Below, in pieces: positions 11,072 through 19,781 of a stretch of 62,475 nucleotides of DNA. The DNA comes from Streptomyces sp. NWU339 (GTDB lineage Bacteria; Actinomycetota; Actinomycetes; Streptomycetales; Streptomycetaceae): positions 44,186-106,660 of the forward strand of contig NZ_QFRK01000030.1 of the NCBI RefSeq assembly GCF_003143855.1, in the 5' to 3' direction. The notes beneath the pieces are model-generated. The model was not told the origin of the DNA. It was given only the letters and a program-made list of their open reading frames with translations, and ran no database searches. The position numbers were made by a program, and so were the translations under genes. The number at the start of each line of letters is the position of its first letter. The first letter of the stretch is position 1.

Positions 11072-11506
11072 ATGACATCGGTCAAGCAATTCCAGGTCAC
11101 CTTCGACTGCGCGGAACCCGAGCGCGTCGCTCGTTTCTGGTGCGAGGTGTTGGGGTACGTCGTACCGCCGCCACCGGAGGGGTTCGCCACGTGGGGCGAT
11201 TTCGATCGCTCGCTGCCGCTTGAGCGTCAGGGCTCGGCGTTCGCATGCGTCGACCCCTCGGGTGTGGGCCCGCGGCTGTTCTTCCAGCGCGTTCCCGAAG
11301 GCAAGGTCGTCAAGAACCGGGTGCATCTCGACGTGCGGGTCGGCACCGGGCTCGTGGGTGAAGAGCGCGTGGCCGCTCTCGAGGCCGAATGCGCACGACT
11401 GGTCGCGCTCGGCGCGGTACGGGTGCGACTGCTGCGTGCCGACGGCTTCAACGAGTCGTGCCTCGTGATGCAGGACGTCGAGGGCAACGAGTTCTGTCTC
11501 GACTGA
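11072..11506 (+). CDS. VOC (glyoxalase/bleomycin resistance) family protein
   Basis: 144-residue protein with the two beta-alpha-beta-beta-beta modules of the vicinal oxygen chelate fold. Module 1 starts FQVTFDCAEPERVARFWCEVLGY; module 2 includes VHLDVRVGTGLVGEERVAALEAECARLVALGA and ends LVMQDVEGNEFCLD, with the final E as a usual metal ligand. Related Streptomyces proteins are annotated only as VOC family; the substrate is unknown. A TACGGT box lies six bases before the ATG, so the mRNA is probably leaderless. It converges on the TPR gene, with a bidirectional terminator between. Confidence 0.9.
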   Translation: MTSVKQFQVTFDCAEPERVARFWCEVLGYVVPPPPEGFATWGDFDRSLPLERQGSAFACVDPSGVGPRLFFQRVPEGKVVKNRVHLDVRVGTGLVGEERVAALEAECARLVALGAVRVRLLRADGFNESCLVMQDVEGNEFCLD

Positions 11507-11550
11507 GCATCCTCCGAGACGGCGAGGTGGTGACGTCGCATGCGGTGATC

Positions 11551-11605
11551 CGGTGCCCGGGGGCCCTGTGGGTTTCGTCGACCCGTAGGGGCCCCGGGCG
11601 CCGGG
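11551..11605. terminator. Bidirectional terminator between VOC and TPR genes
   Basis: GCCCGGGGGCCC near 11555 pairs with GGGGCCCCGGGC near 11589-11600, and an inner GGGT/ACCC step extends the stem. The long GC-rich hairpin sits between two converging genes. Confidence 0.65.
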
Positions 11606-11614
11606 AGCACCGTG

Positions 11615-14569
11615 TCACTCCTCGTCGCGCAGCCGGGCCGCCAAGGCCGTCAGCGGCTCGGTCTCCTCGGGGTGACCCGCCGCGGTCAGGCGGGAGACCG
11701 CCGCGTCGAGGCGGGTGAGGGCGGGGGCGGGGCGTTCCAGGTAGATGCCCTCCACGGCGGCGGCGAGGCGGACGCACTCGGCCCACTCGCCGACGCGGTC
11801 CGGCTCCGGTCCCGGCTCGCCGAGCAGAGTGAGGGCCTGCTCCAGGGCGGTCAGGGCGTCCTCGTAGGCACCGGCGTAGGCGTTGACCCTCCCGTGCTCG
11901 TAGGCCAGGGCGGTGTCCAGGGAGCGGCCGTGGGCCTCGTACGCGGCGGCGCGGGCCTCGTCGGCGACCCGGCCGGCGTCGGCGAGGAAGGCGCGGGCGT
12001 CGGCCAGGCCGTCGGGTCCCTGCTGCTGGGCCTGGAGGCGGGCGAGTTCGCGCAGGGTGTTGCTGAGGTGCTCGTAGCGCGGGGCCCGGGCGTGGGCGGC
12101 GAGTGCCTGGTCGGCGGCCTTGCGGGCCTGGCCGAACTCGCCGGACTCGCCGAGGAGCACGGCCGTCTCCGCGGCGATCATGGCGTGGCTCCCCGGGTCG
12201 TCGTCCCAGCCGGCCGACTCGGCGGCGAGGGCGACGAACTCCGCCGTGGCGGCCTTGAGGTCGTCCCCCGCGTGCAGCGCGCGGGCTCGGGTCAGGCGCA
12301 GTTGGGCGGCGAGCCGGTCGTCCAGCTCTCCGGTGGTGACGTCCGGTTCGGCCAGCAGGGAGTCGAGCAGGGCGATGGCGTCCTCGACGCGGCCCAGGTC
12401 GAGGCTGAGCTGGGCGGCGTTGCTGTAGGTGCAGAACGCGGCGAACCGGCTGCCGCGGCGCAGGTCCAGCTCCGCCGAGCGCGTCAGGTGCCGCAGTGCC
12501 TCGTCGGGGCGGCCCAGGTGCATGCAGATCTCGGCCAGTTCGGCGTGCAGGCGGGCGGTGTCGACCGCGTCGGCCGGCCAGTCGGCGGCCAGCCGCAGGC
12601 CCTCGGACAGGTCCGCGTGCGCGGCCTGCGCGTCCTGGAGGCCGAGGTGGAGCCTGCCCCGCAGGGCGAGCACGCGGGGCAGGTGCCAGGCCGGGCCGTG
12701 CTCCTTCAGCCGGTCGAGGAGGCCGTTGGTCTCGGTGAGCGCGGCGGGCAGGTCGCCGGACAGGGCGTATGTGGTGGCCCGCAGCAGCAGGGCCCTGGCG
12801 ACCTGCCCGCCGATGTCGTGCCGGGTGGCGAAAGCGTGCAGCAGGTCCACCTCGGCGAGCAGCGGTGCGACGTGCTCCTCGCTCCCCGACGCCTGCAGGC
12901 GCAGGCCGAGCGCGGTTGCCCGCAGACGCAGCAGGCGGGCCTCCTGGTGCGGGGCGAGACCGGAGGTCTCCTCGTGCAGGCGGACCAGGGACGTGTGGGC
13001 GGTGGTCAGCGCTGCGGCCTTCGCCTCGGGGCCGTCGGCGTCCTCCGTGGGGATCTCGGCGGCGGCGAGCAGGGCGCAGGCGCGGGCGAGTGCCGCGTGA
13101 CCCGGCAGTCCGGCGTCGTCGTACAGACCCGCGGCCTCCTCATAGAGGGCGGTGGCGTCGGCGAACTCGTCCTTGTCGCCCGCCCAGTTCGCCTCGTCGG
13201 CCAGCAGGTCCGCGCGCAGCCGCAGGAGCGGACCCACGGCCGGGTCGTCGGGGTGGGTGTAGTCGCGGGCGGCGACGAGCGTGCGCAGCCGCGCCCAGCA
13301 GGCTTGTGCGTCCGGGTGCGCCTCCTCTTCCAACGACCTCGCCTGACGAATGAGTTCGGTCAGCGATTCGGGCACGGCGGCGGTCGTACGGGCGGTGGAC
13401 GCCTTCGCGACGACCGGGGCGGCCGGTGCGACCGGGGCCACGTCGTCGAGGCTGCGGGTACGCAGGGTCAGTTCCAGCGCGTCGAGGAGCGGGGCCCGGT
13501 CGAGGCGGGCGCCCCGGCGGTCGGTGTGGGCGGTGGTTCCGTTGCGGTCGTCGAAGCGGGCGGCGAGGTCGGCGGCGCGGCCGCGCACCTCGGCGCGCAG
13601 GCCGGTCACGGTCCAGGTGCGGCCCGGGAACCCGGCGGCGGGCAGCTCGCCGTGGCCGAGGGTCTCGACGCGCTGGAGGAGGACCTCCACGCCGGTGAGG
13701 AAGTCGAGCTGGTCCTGCGGCGAGTCCACCTCGTCGAACAGGTTCCGGTTCTCGGCGAGCAGTTCCAGGCCGCGTGCCTCGTTGCCGGTCAGCGCGCAGA
13801 ACTCCAGGTGCCGGCCGACCTCCCCGGACATCGAGGGGTTGCGGCGGCAGCCGCGGTAGCCGGCGAGGTGCAGTTCGCGTGCCTGGTCGGTGCGGCCGGT
13901 GCGCAGCAGGGGCAGCAGTGCGTAGGAGGCGGAGCGGGCCGGCTCCTCCTGGCAGGACTCCTTGCCCGCCAGGACAGGCTCCCAGGCGCGCAGCGCCCGC
14001 TCGTCGTCGCCCGCCGCCAGGTGGTACAGGGCACGGTCGCAGGTCTCGCAGGCCTCGCAGTCGCTGAGCCGGGAGCGGGAGCGGCCCGCCCACAACTCGT
14101 AGGCGAGGGCGGTGTCCTCACCGAGGTGGGCGGCCAGCCGGTAGGCCTGCCCGTAGTAGGGCTGGAGGTCCAGGCCGGCCTTCTCGTACCGGTCGCGCAT
14201 CTCCGTCAGCCACTGGCGCAGGCTGGCCAGCGGTATCTCGGGCAGCGCGCGCAGGGCGCCCGCGACCCACTTGAACCGCCAGAACAGCTGGTGGCGCAGG
14301 CGTTCGTCGAAGACGTCCGGCTGCTCGTCGAAGAGGGTGAGCAGGCGGGCGAAGACGACGGGCGACTTGCGGGGTTCGGAGCCGTAGGTGTACGCCTCCT
14401 GGAGTTCGAGCAGCGCGTCGATCAGCGGGACGGGCTCCGCGAACTGCTCGGCGGCGTCGACGAGTTCCTCGGCGGTGACGGTGCGGGTGCGACCGTAGGG
14501 GCGCCGGTCGTTCTCCCGGAGCGCCTGGTACAGCTCGTCTGTGTTCTGGGGACGGGGTGCGGTCGGCAT
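11615..14569 (-). CDS. Large TPR-repeat protein coupled to an HSP90-family gene
   Basis: 984 residues, almost wholly helical. The N-terminal 200 residues (MPTAPRPQNTDELYQALRE...) contain a short cysteine cluster DCEACETC near residue 164; from about residue 200 to the end there are many TPR-like helix pairs (for example ALRHLTRSAELDLRRGSRFAAF and ALTALEQALTLLGEPG). TPR arrays bind partner proteins. The start ATG lies two bases after the stop of the HSP90-like gene, so translation is coupled. This pairing suggests a co-chaperone or client adaptor for that ATPase, an inference by analogy with eukaryotic HSP90/TPR partners. A larger frame running further upstream overlaps the HSP90 gene and is not real. 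Confidence 0.88.
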   Translation of the reverse strand: MPTAPRPQNTDELYQALRENDRRPYGRTRTVTAEELVDAAEQFAEPVPLIDALLELQEAYTYGSEPRKSPVVFARLLTLFDEQPDVFDERLRHQLFWRFKWVAGALRALPEIPLASLRQWLTEMRDRYEKAGLDLQPYYGQAYRLAAHLGEDTALAYELWAGRSRSRLSDCEACETCDRALYHLAAGDDERALRAWEPVLAGKESCQEEPARSASYALLPLLRTGRTDQARELHLAGYRGCRRNPSMSGEVGRHLEFCALTGNEARGLELLAENRNLFDEVDSPQDQLDFLTGVEVLLQRVETLGHGELPAAGFPGRTWTVTGLRAEVRGRAADLAARFDDRNGTTAHTDRRGARLDRAPLLDALELTLRTRSLDDVAPVAPAAPVVAKASTARTTAAVPESLTELIRQARSLEEEAHPDAQACWARLRTLVAARDYTHPDDPAVGPLLRLRADLLADEANWAGDKDEFADATALYEEAAGLYDDAGLPGHAALARACALLAAAEIPTEDADGPEAKAAALTTAHTSLVRLHEETSGLAPHQEARLLRLRATALGLRLQASGSEEHVAPLLAEVDLLHAFATRHDIGGQVARALLLRATTYALSGDLPAALTETNGLLDRLKEHGPAWHLPRVLALRGRLHLGLQDAQAAHADLSEGLRLAADWPADAVDTARLHAELAEICMHLGRPDEALRHLTRSAELDLRRGSRFAAFCTYSNAAQLSLDLGRVEDAIALLDSLLAEPDVTTGELDDRLAAQLRLTRARALHAGDDLKAATAEFVALAAESAGWDDDPGSHAMIAAETAVLLGESGEFGQARKAADQALAAHARAPRYEHLSNTLRELARLQAQQQGPDGLADARAFLADAGRVADEARAAAYEAHGRSLDTALAYEHGRVNAYAGAYEDALTALEQALTLLGEPGPEPDRVGEWAECVRLAAAVEGIYLERPAPALTRLDAAVSRLTAAGHPEETEPLTALAARLRDEE

Positions 14570-14571
14570 CG

Positions 14572-16419
14572 TCAGCTGTCCTTGCGGAGGGCGTGGGCGA
14601 GAAGGTCGAGGAAGGAGCGGTTGATGAGGCTCGATTCGGCGGGCCTGAGCGGACGCCGGGACAGCAGCGCGGCTTGCCCGTAGAGGGCTTCGGCGCTGGT
14701 GCGGGCCAGTTCGGGCTCGTCGATGGCGACGGCGGTGCGCACCAGCGGGTTGAGCTGGTTGAGGATCAGCTGGGCCCGCGGTGCCTCCTGGCGCAGGGCG
14801 CCGAGGATGTCGCCCCACAGGCCGCCCTCCTGCTCACGGGCGAGCTGGGAGCGGGTGCGCTCGTGCCGGGCCTCGCGGCTGTCGACGAGGAGGGCGGGGG
14901 CGGAGGCGGGCTGGAAGGTGCGCAGCGCGACGTCGCAGTCGAAGACGGCGAGGGCGTCGCGGGCCAGGGCGAGGTAGGCCGCGGCGGCCAGTTCCGTCTC
15001 CCGGTCGACGGGGTCGAGGTGCGCGGTGAGGGTCGCCGGGTCGAGGTCGGCGACGGTGACCTCGGCCCTGATCTCGGGCAGCCGGTGCACCAGTTCACGG
15101 TCGTAGGTGTAGCCGCCGTTGACGACGCCGAGCCCGGCCGCCGAGGCGATCGCCGCGACCTGCCGGAACTCCTCCACGCTCGACGTCACCAGCACGGTGC
15201 GGTGGGTGCGCGCGAACTCGTCGAGGGTGGTGTGCCCGTCGGTGGTCTCGAACGGCAGCCAGGGCAGCAGCATCCGCAGGATCTCGTCGTCGTGCACCGC
15301 GAGCGACTTCACGGCCAGGTGATGGGTCTGGAGGAACCGGCCGAGCAGGTCCGGGTCGCTGGCGGCGGCCCGGGCGATCCACGCGCGCAGCCGCTCGGCG
15401 AGGGCGTCGCGGACCGCGGTGAGGGTGTCGTCCTCGTACAGGGACTCGCGGGAAGCGGTCGGGCGCAGGCTCTCGGCGTCGACGACGCAGCGGACGAAGA
15501 ACGCCCACTCGGGCAGGATCTCCTCGGCCTGCTCGGACAGCAGCATGCCCTTGACGTGCACGCGGTGGCCGTGGCGGCGCCCGGCCGGCACCGCCTCGGG
15601 CAGCACGCACGCGATGCCCTTCAGGCCCACGGCCGGCAGGTCCAGCTCGATGGTGTCCAGCGGGGTGAACCCGAAGACCTCCTCGCCGTACGCGGCCAGC
15701 GCGCGGGAACGGGCGCCCGGCGTCGGGTACGTACGCGCCCAGGGCGCCGCCTCGGAGTTGACCGGCGCGCCCGGACCGTCCGTGCCGTCGGAGAAGGTCA
15801 CCGGGTGACGCAGCAGGGAGCCGAAGTGCCGGGCGAGGGCCTGCACTTGGGCCGGACGGGTCCACTCGCCCGCGTCGGCGCGCGGAGTGAGGGTGACGGT
15901 GGTGCCCGGCCGGGGCCGGGCGGAGGCGGGCAGGGCACGGACGGTGTAGCTGCCGTCGCCGCGCCCCCGCCACTCCACGGCGGGCGCGTCGGGGGTGCGG
16001 GCGGACCGGCTCAGCACGTGGATCTCGTCCGCGACCAGGAAGCAGGAGAGCAGGCCGATGCCGAACTGGCCGATGAAGTCGCCGCGTTGCTCGACGAGCT
16101 GCTCGGCGCGCTTGCTGCTGCGGCCGATCGTGGCGAGGAAGGTGTGCACGTCGGCTTCGGTGAGGCCGACGCCGTCGTCCTCGACGCGTACCACCGAACC
16201 GTCGGCGTGCAGGCGGATGCCGAAGGCGTCGGCGGGGGCGGCCGGTTCGAGGCCGTGCCGGGCGGTCAGCGCGTCCACCGCGTTCTGCATCAGTTCGCGC
16301 AGGTAGACGCGGGGGCTGGAGTAGAGGTGGTGGGAGAGGAGATCGACGAGGCCGCGCAGATCCACCTGGAAGGTGCGGTCGGCGCCGGACGGGTTCGGGG
16401 CGGTTTCGGGCAGAGTCAT
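14572..16419 (-). CDS. HSP90 family (HtpG-like) molecular chaperone ATPase
   Basis: 615 residues, close to E. coli HtpG in length. The N-terminal GHKL ATPase domain shows all motifs: RELMQNAVDAL with Asn46, VEDDGVGL (Asp82-Gly85) and GQFGIGLLSCFLVADE (about 117-132). The middle domain keeps the catalytic arginine region as LRPTASRESLYED. The C-terminal part is shorter and diverged, and the end (LLAHALRKDS) has no EEVD-type TPR-binding tail. It lies between a helical protein upstream (43-bp gap) and the TPR gene downstream (2-bp gap). It is probably a specialised HSP90 rather than the general housekeeping HtpG. Client proteins are unknown. Confidence 0.9.
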   Translation of the reverse strand: MTLPETAPNPSGADRTFQVDLRGLVDLLSHHLYSSPRVYLRELMQNAVDALTARHGLEPAAPADAFGIRLHADGSVVRVEDDGVGLTEADVHTFLATIGRSSKRAEQLVEQRGDFIGQFGIGLLSCFLVADEIHVLSRSARTPDAPAVEWRGRGDGSYTVRALPASARPRPGTTVTLTPRADAGEWTRPAQVQALARHFGSLLRHPVTFSDGTDGPGAPVNSEAAPWARTYPTPGARSRALAAYGEEVFGFTPLDTIELDLPAVGLKGIACVLPEAVPAGRRHGHRVHVKGMLLSEQAEEILPEWAFFVRCVVDAESLRPTASRESLYEDDTLTAVRDALAERLRAWIARAAASDPDLLGRFLQTHHLAVKSLAVHDDEILRMLLPWLPFETTDGHTTLDEFARTHRTVLVTSSVEEFRQVAAIASAAGLGVVNGGYTYDRELVHRLPEIRAEVTVADLDPATLTAHLDPVDRETELAAAAYLALARDALAVFDCDVALRTFQPASAPALLVDSREARHERTRSQLAREQEGGLWGDILGALRQEAPRAQLILNQLNPLVRTAVAIDEPELARTSAEALYGQAALLSRRPLRPAESSLINRSFLDLLAHALRKDS

Positions 16420-16462
16420 CGGGCAGTCCGGGGTGAGGAGTTCGAGAGGGGCGGGTGCGGGC

Positions 16463-17446
16463 TCAGGCGTGGCGCTGACGGCGGGCGAACTGCTTCTCGG
16501 GCTCCGCGAAGTAGGTCCAGGGCCAGGTGGTGTGGGCGCCGTCCAGCTCGTGGAACACGCGCCGGCAGACGATGCTCTCGGAGGCGAGCGACAGGGCCAT
16601 GGCGAACATGTTGAAGTCGTGCTGCCAGCCCGGGCGCCGCTCGTAGTCGGGGTGCAGGATGCTGCGCCGGGCGGCCTCCGCCAACTCCTCATGGATCTCG
16701 GGCGTGTCGAGGCACTCGGACTCGTCCGACTCCACCCAGTCCTCGATGTGGGCCATGGCGACCGCACAGCCGAGAGGATGGCCGTCGGGCGCGCCGGCGA
16801 ACGCCTCACGGGCGAACGCCAGGGCCTGCCCCTGCTCGCCGCCCCAGCGGGGCTGCAACTGCGACACCCACTCGAGGTGGCTCGACAGGTCCAGCGGGTC
16901 GCGGCGCAGGGCGGCGTCCAGCCGGGTCTCGTTGACGGCGCGGCCCAGAGACATGCCACGCCCGGAGGTGAGGAGATGGCGCCACGGCGTGACCCACTCC
17001 GGCCTCAGCTCGGCGGCCTCGAGCAGGTGCTCCTCGGCGGTGCGCAGCCGCTCGTGGAAGATCCGCCACTGCTCCTGCGTGACGTTCACGGCCCGCGCGC
17101 TGGTGCGTGCCTCCCAGCCCCAACTGACGTGGCGCGCCCCGGATATCAGCAGGGCCGTCGCCCGGTGCTCCTTGTCCTCCTCGACGGCGCGGCCGATCCA
17201 CTCCTCCACACCGTCCAGCACGGCCAGTTCACCGAGGACGTGGTGGTCGCGGCCGAGGTCGAAGGGGGCCAGCGCCTCCTTCACCGCCTCCCACTCACCC
17301 GCGTCGGCCGCCTCCACCAGCGCGAGCACCCGCACGTCCCCGAGCGCGCGCAGCGTGTACATCCCGTTCTTCTTGCGCGGGACGGGAAGGGCGTACGGAT
17401 CCGCCCCCGGTCTCTCCCCGCCCCTGCCGAACAGCTTGCCGAACAT
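16463..17446 (-). CDS. Helical repeat protein of unknown function (possibly DUF4034)
   Basis: 327 residues from the ATG at 17446 (MFGKLFGRGGERPGADPYALPV), chosen because GGGAGGG precedes it by six bases; an in-frame extension to 17539 has no such site. The rest is rich in Trp, Ala and Leu helices, for example VLALVEAADAGEWEAVKEALAPFDLGRDHHVL, EHRATALLISGARHVSWGWEARTSARA and ECLDTPEIHEELAEAARRS. The pattern resembles DUF4034, seen in Streptomyces and some proteobacteria, but this is by eye. There is no signal peptide or membrane span. It is the first gene of a three-gene operon with the HSP90-like and TPR genes. Confidence 0.75.
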   Translation of the reverse strand: MFGKLFGRGGERPGADPYALPVPRKKNGMYTLRALGDVRVLALVEAADAGEWEAVKEALAPFDLGRDHHVLGELAVLDGVEEWIGRAVEEDKEHRATALLISGARHVSWGWEARTSARAVNVTQEQWRIFHERLRTAEEHLLEAAELRPEWVTPWRHLLTSGRGMSLGRAVNETRLDAALRRDPLDLSSHLEWVSQLQPRWGGEQGQALAFAREAFAGAPDGHPLGCAVAMAHIEDWVESDESECLDTPEIHEELAEAARRSILHPDYERRPGWQHDFNMFAMALSLASESIVCRRVFHELDGAHTTWPWTYFAEPEKQFARRQRHA

Positions 17447-17879
17447 GCCGCGCCCTCCCTGGCCCCGCGTGATCAATCGGTGCAGCATAAGCGGCCCCAC
17501 CGACATCGCTTCCACAGGGTTTTCACACCGGTGCTTCACCGTGCCGGCAGAGCGCGGCGGTGCAACAGGCTTTTTCCTTGCACCGGTTCAGCCGCGGACC
17601 GGACTGCCGGGCCGCAGAAGCACCGCGTCCGTACCGGGCGGCGGCCCGCGTACGACGGACCGGGGGGCCGCCGCCCGGGAGAGTTGCTCCTGTCCGGCGG
17701 ACGTCTGCGCCCTGTGCGCGCAGCGGGTACCCGCCGCTTCGGCCGCGACCGGGTCCAGTCGGGCCGGTTCCGCGTCTGCGGGGCCGCAGGCGAAACTCAT
17801 GCCCATGCAGTCCAGGCCCGGTACGCCCCCCTCGGCCCGCCGGCGCCCGGTGCCGCCGTCGCGATCCTGCTGCCGGTCG
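17447..17879. other. Intergenic region with inverted repeat
   Basis: 433 bp with no convincing gene. The clearest structure is an 8-bp inverted repeat CGGTGCAA (17559-17566) / TTGCACCG (17579-17586) around a T-rich spacer, close to where the promoter of the HSP90/TPR operon should lie on the minus strand. It might be an operator or leader hairpin. The rest looks non-coding. Confidence 0.4.
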
Positions 17880-18359
17880 TCACGGCCCGGACCTCTCGGA
17901 CGCCGGGGCGCGCCCGGCGTCCGCGTAGAAGCTGATCTTCCGGTCGAGTACGGCGAGGGTGCCCTGGAGTTCCGCGATCCGGGCGAGCACGTCCTCGCGG
18001 GTCGCCGTCAGCAGTTCGAGGCGGTCACCGTAGGTGTGGTCGCCCTCCCGCACCAGTTCCGCGTACCGCACCATGTCCGCGACCGGCATACCCGTGAGGC
18101 GGAGCTTGCCGACGAGGGCCAGCCAGTCGAGGTCGCGGTTGCTGTAGCGGCGCTGACCGGTGTGCGACCGGTCGATGTGCGGCATCAGGCCGATGCGCTC
18201 GTACCAGCGCAGGGTGTGGGCCGACAGCCCGGTCAGGGCGACGACCTCGCTGATCGTGTACGTGTCCCGGCCGTCCGGCCGCCGCTCGCCCTGCGGCGGG
18301 CCGACGCAGATGTCGGCCCTGGCCCCCGTACTCTCACCCATGGTCTCCGTCACCGTCAT
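17880..18359 (-). CDS. MerR family transcriptional regulator
   Basis: 159 residues. After a 30-residue polar leader comes the MerR winged helix: YTISEVVALTGLSAHTLRWYERIGLMPHIDRSHTGQRRYSNRDLDWLALVGKLRLTGMPVADMVRYAELV, then a coiled-coil dimer helix (RLELLTATREDVLARIAELQGTLAVLDRKISFYADA). There is no cysteine-rich metal-binding tail, so it belongs to the drug/redox-type branch. ATG 18359 lies seven bases after a TAGCGT -10 box, giving a leaderless transcript; a second ATG at 18341 is also possible. The promoter carries a MerR-type dyad, so the gene is probably autoregulated. It is divergent from the GNAT gene. Confidence 0.93.
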   Translation of the reverse strand: MTVTETMGESTGARADICVGPPQGERRPDGRDTYTISEVVALTGLSAHTLRWYERIGLMPHIDRSHTGQRRYSNRDLDWLALVGKLRLTGMPVADMVRYAELVREGDHTYGDRLELLTATREDVLARIAELQGTLAVLDRKISFYADAGRAPASERSGP

Positions 18360-18366
18360 GCACTCC

Positions 18367-18397
18367 ACGCTAGATCCCTGGAGTGCACTCCAGGCAA
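18367..18397 (-). promoter_or_regulatory. MerR-type promoter with 19-bp spacer and dyad operator
   Basis: On the minus strand TTGCCT (-35) and TAGCGT (-10) are separated by 19 bp, longer than the optimal 17, as in MerR-activated promoters. The perfect palindrome CCTGGAGTGCACTCCAGG (18377-18394) overlaps the -35 and fills most of the spacer. Confidence 0.75.
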
Positions 18398-18455
18398 CCG
18401 TCACCGGTGGGAAACGGCGGGACGGCGGGCGCACCGGCTGAATAGCATGGCGGGC

Positions 18456-18923
18456 ATGACTCTCGTACGCCGCGCGGCGCCCGGGGACGCGGAGGAAGTA
18501 CTGCGGCTGCGCCAGGTGATGATCGACTCGATGCCCCGCTCCTCCCCCTCCACGGACTGGCACGCCGACTCCCTGCCCGTACTGCGCGCCAGGCTGGCCG
18601 AGACGGACGGCACCTTCGCGGCGTTCGTGGTGGACCACCCGGACCGGCGCGGGCTGGCGGCGCTGGTGGCCGGCACGATCGACTACCGCATCGGCGGCGC
18701 GCACAACCCGCACGGCATCGACGGCTACGTGTTCAGCGTCGCCACCGACCCGGACGCCCGCCGTCAGGGGCACGCGCGCGCCTGCATGGAGGCGCTGCTG
18801 GAGTGGTTCCGCGAGCGGGGCGCCCGCCGCGTCCGTCTCATCGCGTCCGCGCAGGCCGAGCCGCTGTACGCCTCGCTGGGCTTCACGCGGAGGCCGGACC
18901 CCTTGCTGGAGCTGCGGCTGTGA
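18456..18923 (+). CDS. GNAT family N-acetyltransferase
   Basis: 155 residues with a GNAT fold. MTLVRRAAPGDAEEVLRLRQVMIDSM forms strand 1 and helix 1; the acetyl-CoA loop is FSVATDPDARRQGHARACMEALLEWFRERGARRVRL (R-x-x-G-x-A); and SAQAEPLYASLGFTRRPDPLLEL is the usual C-terminal motif. The acceptor substrate is unknown. Two in-frame ATGs exist (18447, 18456). The second is preferred because TAGCAT lies seven bases before it, which would make a leaderless mRNA. It is divergent from merR, so that regulator could control it. Confidence 0.9.
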   Translation: MTLVRRAAPGDAEEVLRLRQVMIDSMPRSSPSTDWHADSLPVLRARLAETDGTFAAFVVDHPDRRGLAALVAGTIDYRIGGAHNPHGIDGYVFSVATDPDARRQGHARACMEALLEWFRERGARRVRLIASAQAEPLYASLGFTRRPDPLLELRL

Positions 18924-18941
18924 GCGCTTAGGCTCGACGGC

Positions 18942-19763
18942 ATGTCGTTGAAGAGCCTCGCGTTGATCGAGAACTGGCCGGTTCCCACCGCCGCGGCGGG
19001 TGTCGTCCGGGCGGACGGCACCGTCCTGGGCACCCACGGACCGGCCGGACACCGCTTCCCGCTCGCCTCGGTCACCAAGCCGCTCGCCGCCTACGCGGTG
19101 CTCGTGGCGTACGAGGAGGGCGCGATCGAGCTGGACGAGCCGGCCGGCCCCTCCGGCGCCACCGTCCGCCACCTCCTCGCCCACACCTCGGGCCTCGCCT
19201 TCGACGAGCACCGGGTGACCTCCGCGCCCGGCGAGCGCCGCCTGTACTCGAACGCCGGGTTCGAGCAGCTGGGCGACCATGTCACGAAGGCGACGGAGAT
19301 CCCGTTCGCCGAGTACCTGCGGCAGGCGGTGCTGGAGCCGCTGGGGATGATGTCGACGTCACTGGAGGGCTCTCCGGCGAAGGACGGCGTCTCCACGGTG
19401 GACGACCTCCTGCGCTTCGCCGCCGAGATCCAGACCCCGCGCCTCCTCGACCCGCGCACCGTCGCCGAGGCGATGACGGTCCAGTACCCGGGCACCAAGG
19501 GCGTCCTGCCGGGCTACGGCCACCAGAACCCCAACGACTGGGGCCTCGGCTTCGAGATCCGCGACTCCAAGTCCCCCCACTGGACGGGGTCTTCGTCCTC
19601 ACCGGGCACCTTCGGCCACTTCGGCCAGTCGGGCACGTTCCTGTGGATCGACCCGACCGCGGGGGTGGCCTGCGCCACCCTCACCGACCGCGCCTTCGGC
19701 CCCTGGGCGGTCGAGGCCTGGCCGCCGTTCACGGACGCGGTGCTGTCGGAGCTGCGCGGGTGA
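18942..19763 (+). CDS. Serine hydrolase, beta-lactamase/PBP4* (class C-like) family
   Basis: 273 residues without a clear signal peptide. The catalytic S-x-x-K motif is in FPLASVTKPLAAYAVLVAYEEG, followed by TVRHLLAHTSGLAFDE, typical of class C beta-lactamase-related esterases and peptidases; the Tyr motif is in RRLYSNAGFEQLGDHV. Near the C-terminus FGHFGQSGTFLWIDP holds the HxG-like third motif. Such enzymes hydrolyse esters or D-amino-acid amides, and resistance is not implied. A TAGGCT -10 box seven bases before the ATG points to a leaderless transcript, 18 bp after the GNAT stop. Confidence 0.9.
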   Translation: MSLKSLALIENWPVPTAAAGVVRADGTVLGTHGPAGHRFPLASVTKPLAAYAVLVAYEEGAIELDEPAGPSGATVRHLLAHTSGLAFDEHRVTSAPGERRLYSNAGFEQLGDHVTKATEIPFAEYLRQAVLEPLGMMSTSLEGSPAKDGVSTVDDLLRFAAEIQTPRLLDPRTVAEAMTVQYPGTKGVLPGYGHQNPNDWGLGFEIRDSKSPHWTGSSSSPGTFGHFGQSGTFLWIDPTAGVACATLTDRAFGPWAVEAWPPFTDAVLSELRG

Positions 19764-19781
19764 CGGAGCGGCGCGGCTGAA

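Noticed and set aside
11612..14683. 1023-codon plus-strand frame opposite the TPR gene
   Set aside because: Gly/Val/Gln/Arg low complexity without domains. The minus-strand gene has TPR repeats and coupled translation.
14572..16419. HSP90-like gene as part of a known anti-phage system
   Set aside because: No nuclease, toxin or other effector is present nearby; the motifs are those of a normal chaperone ATPase.
18942..19763. Beta-lactam resistance gene
   Set aside because: The family motif is shared by many esterases and peptidases. There is no signal peptide and no resistance context.
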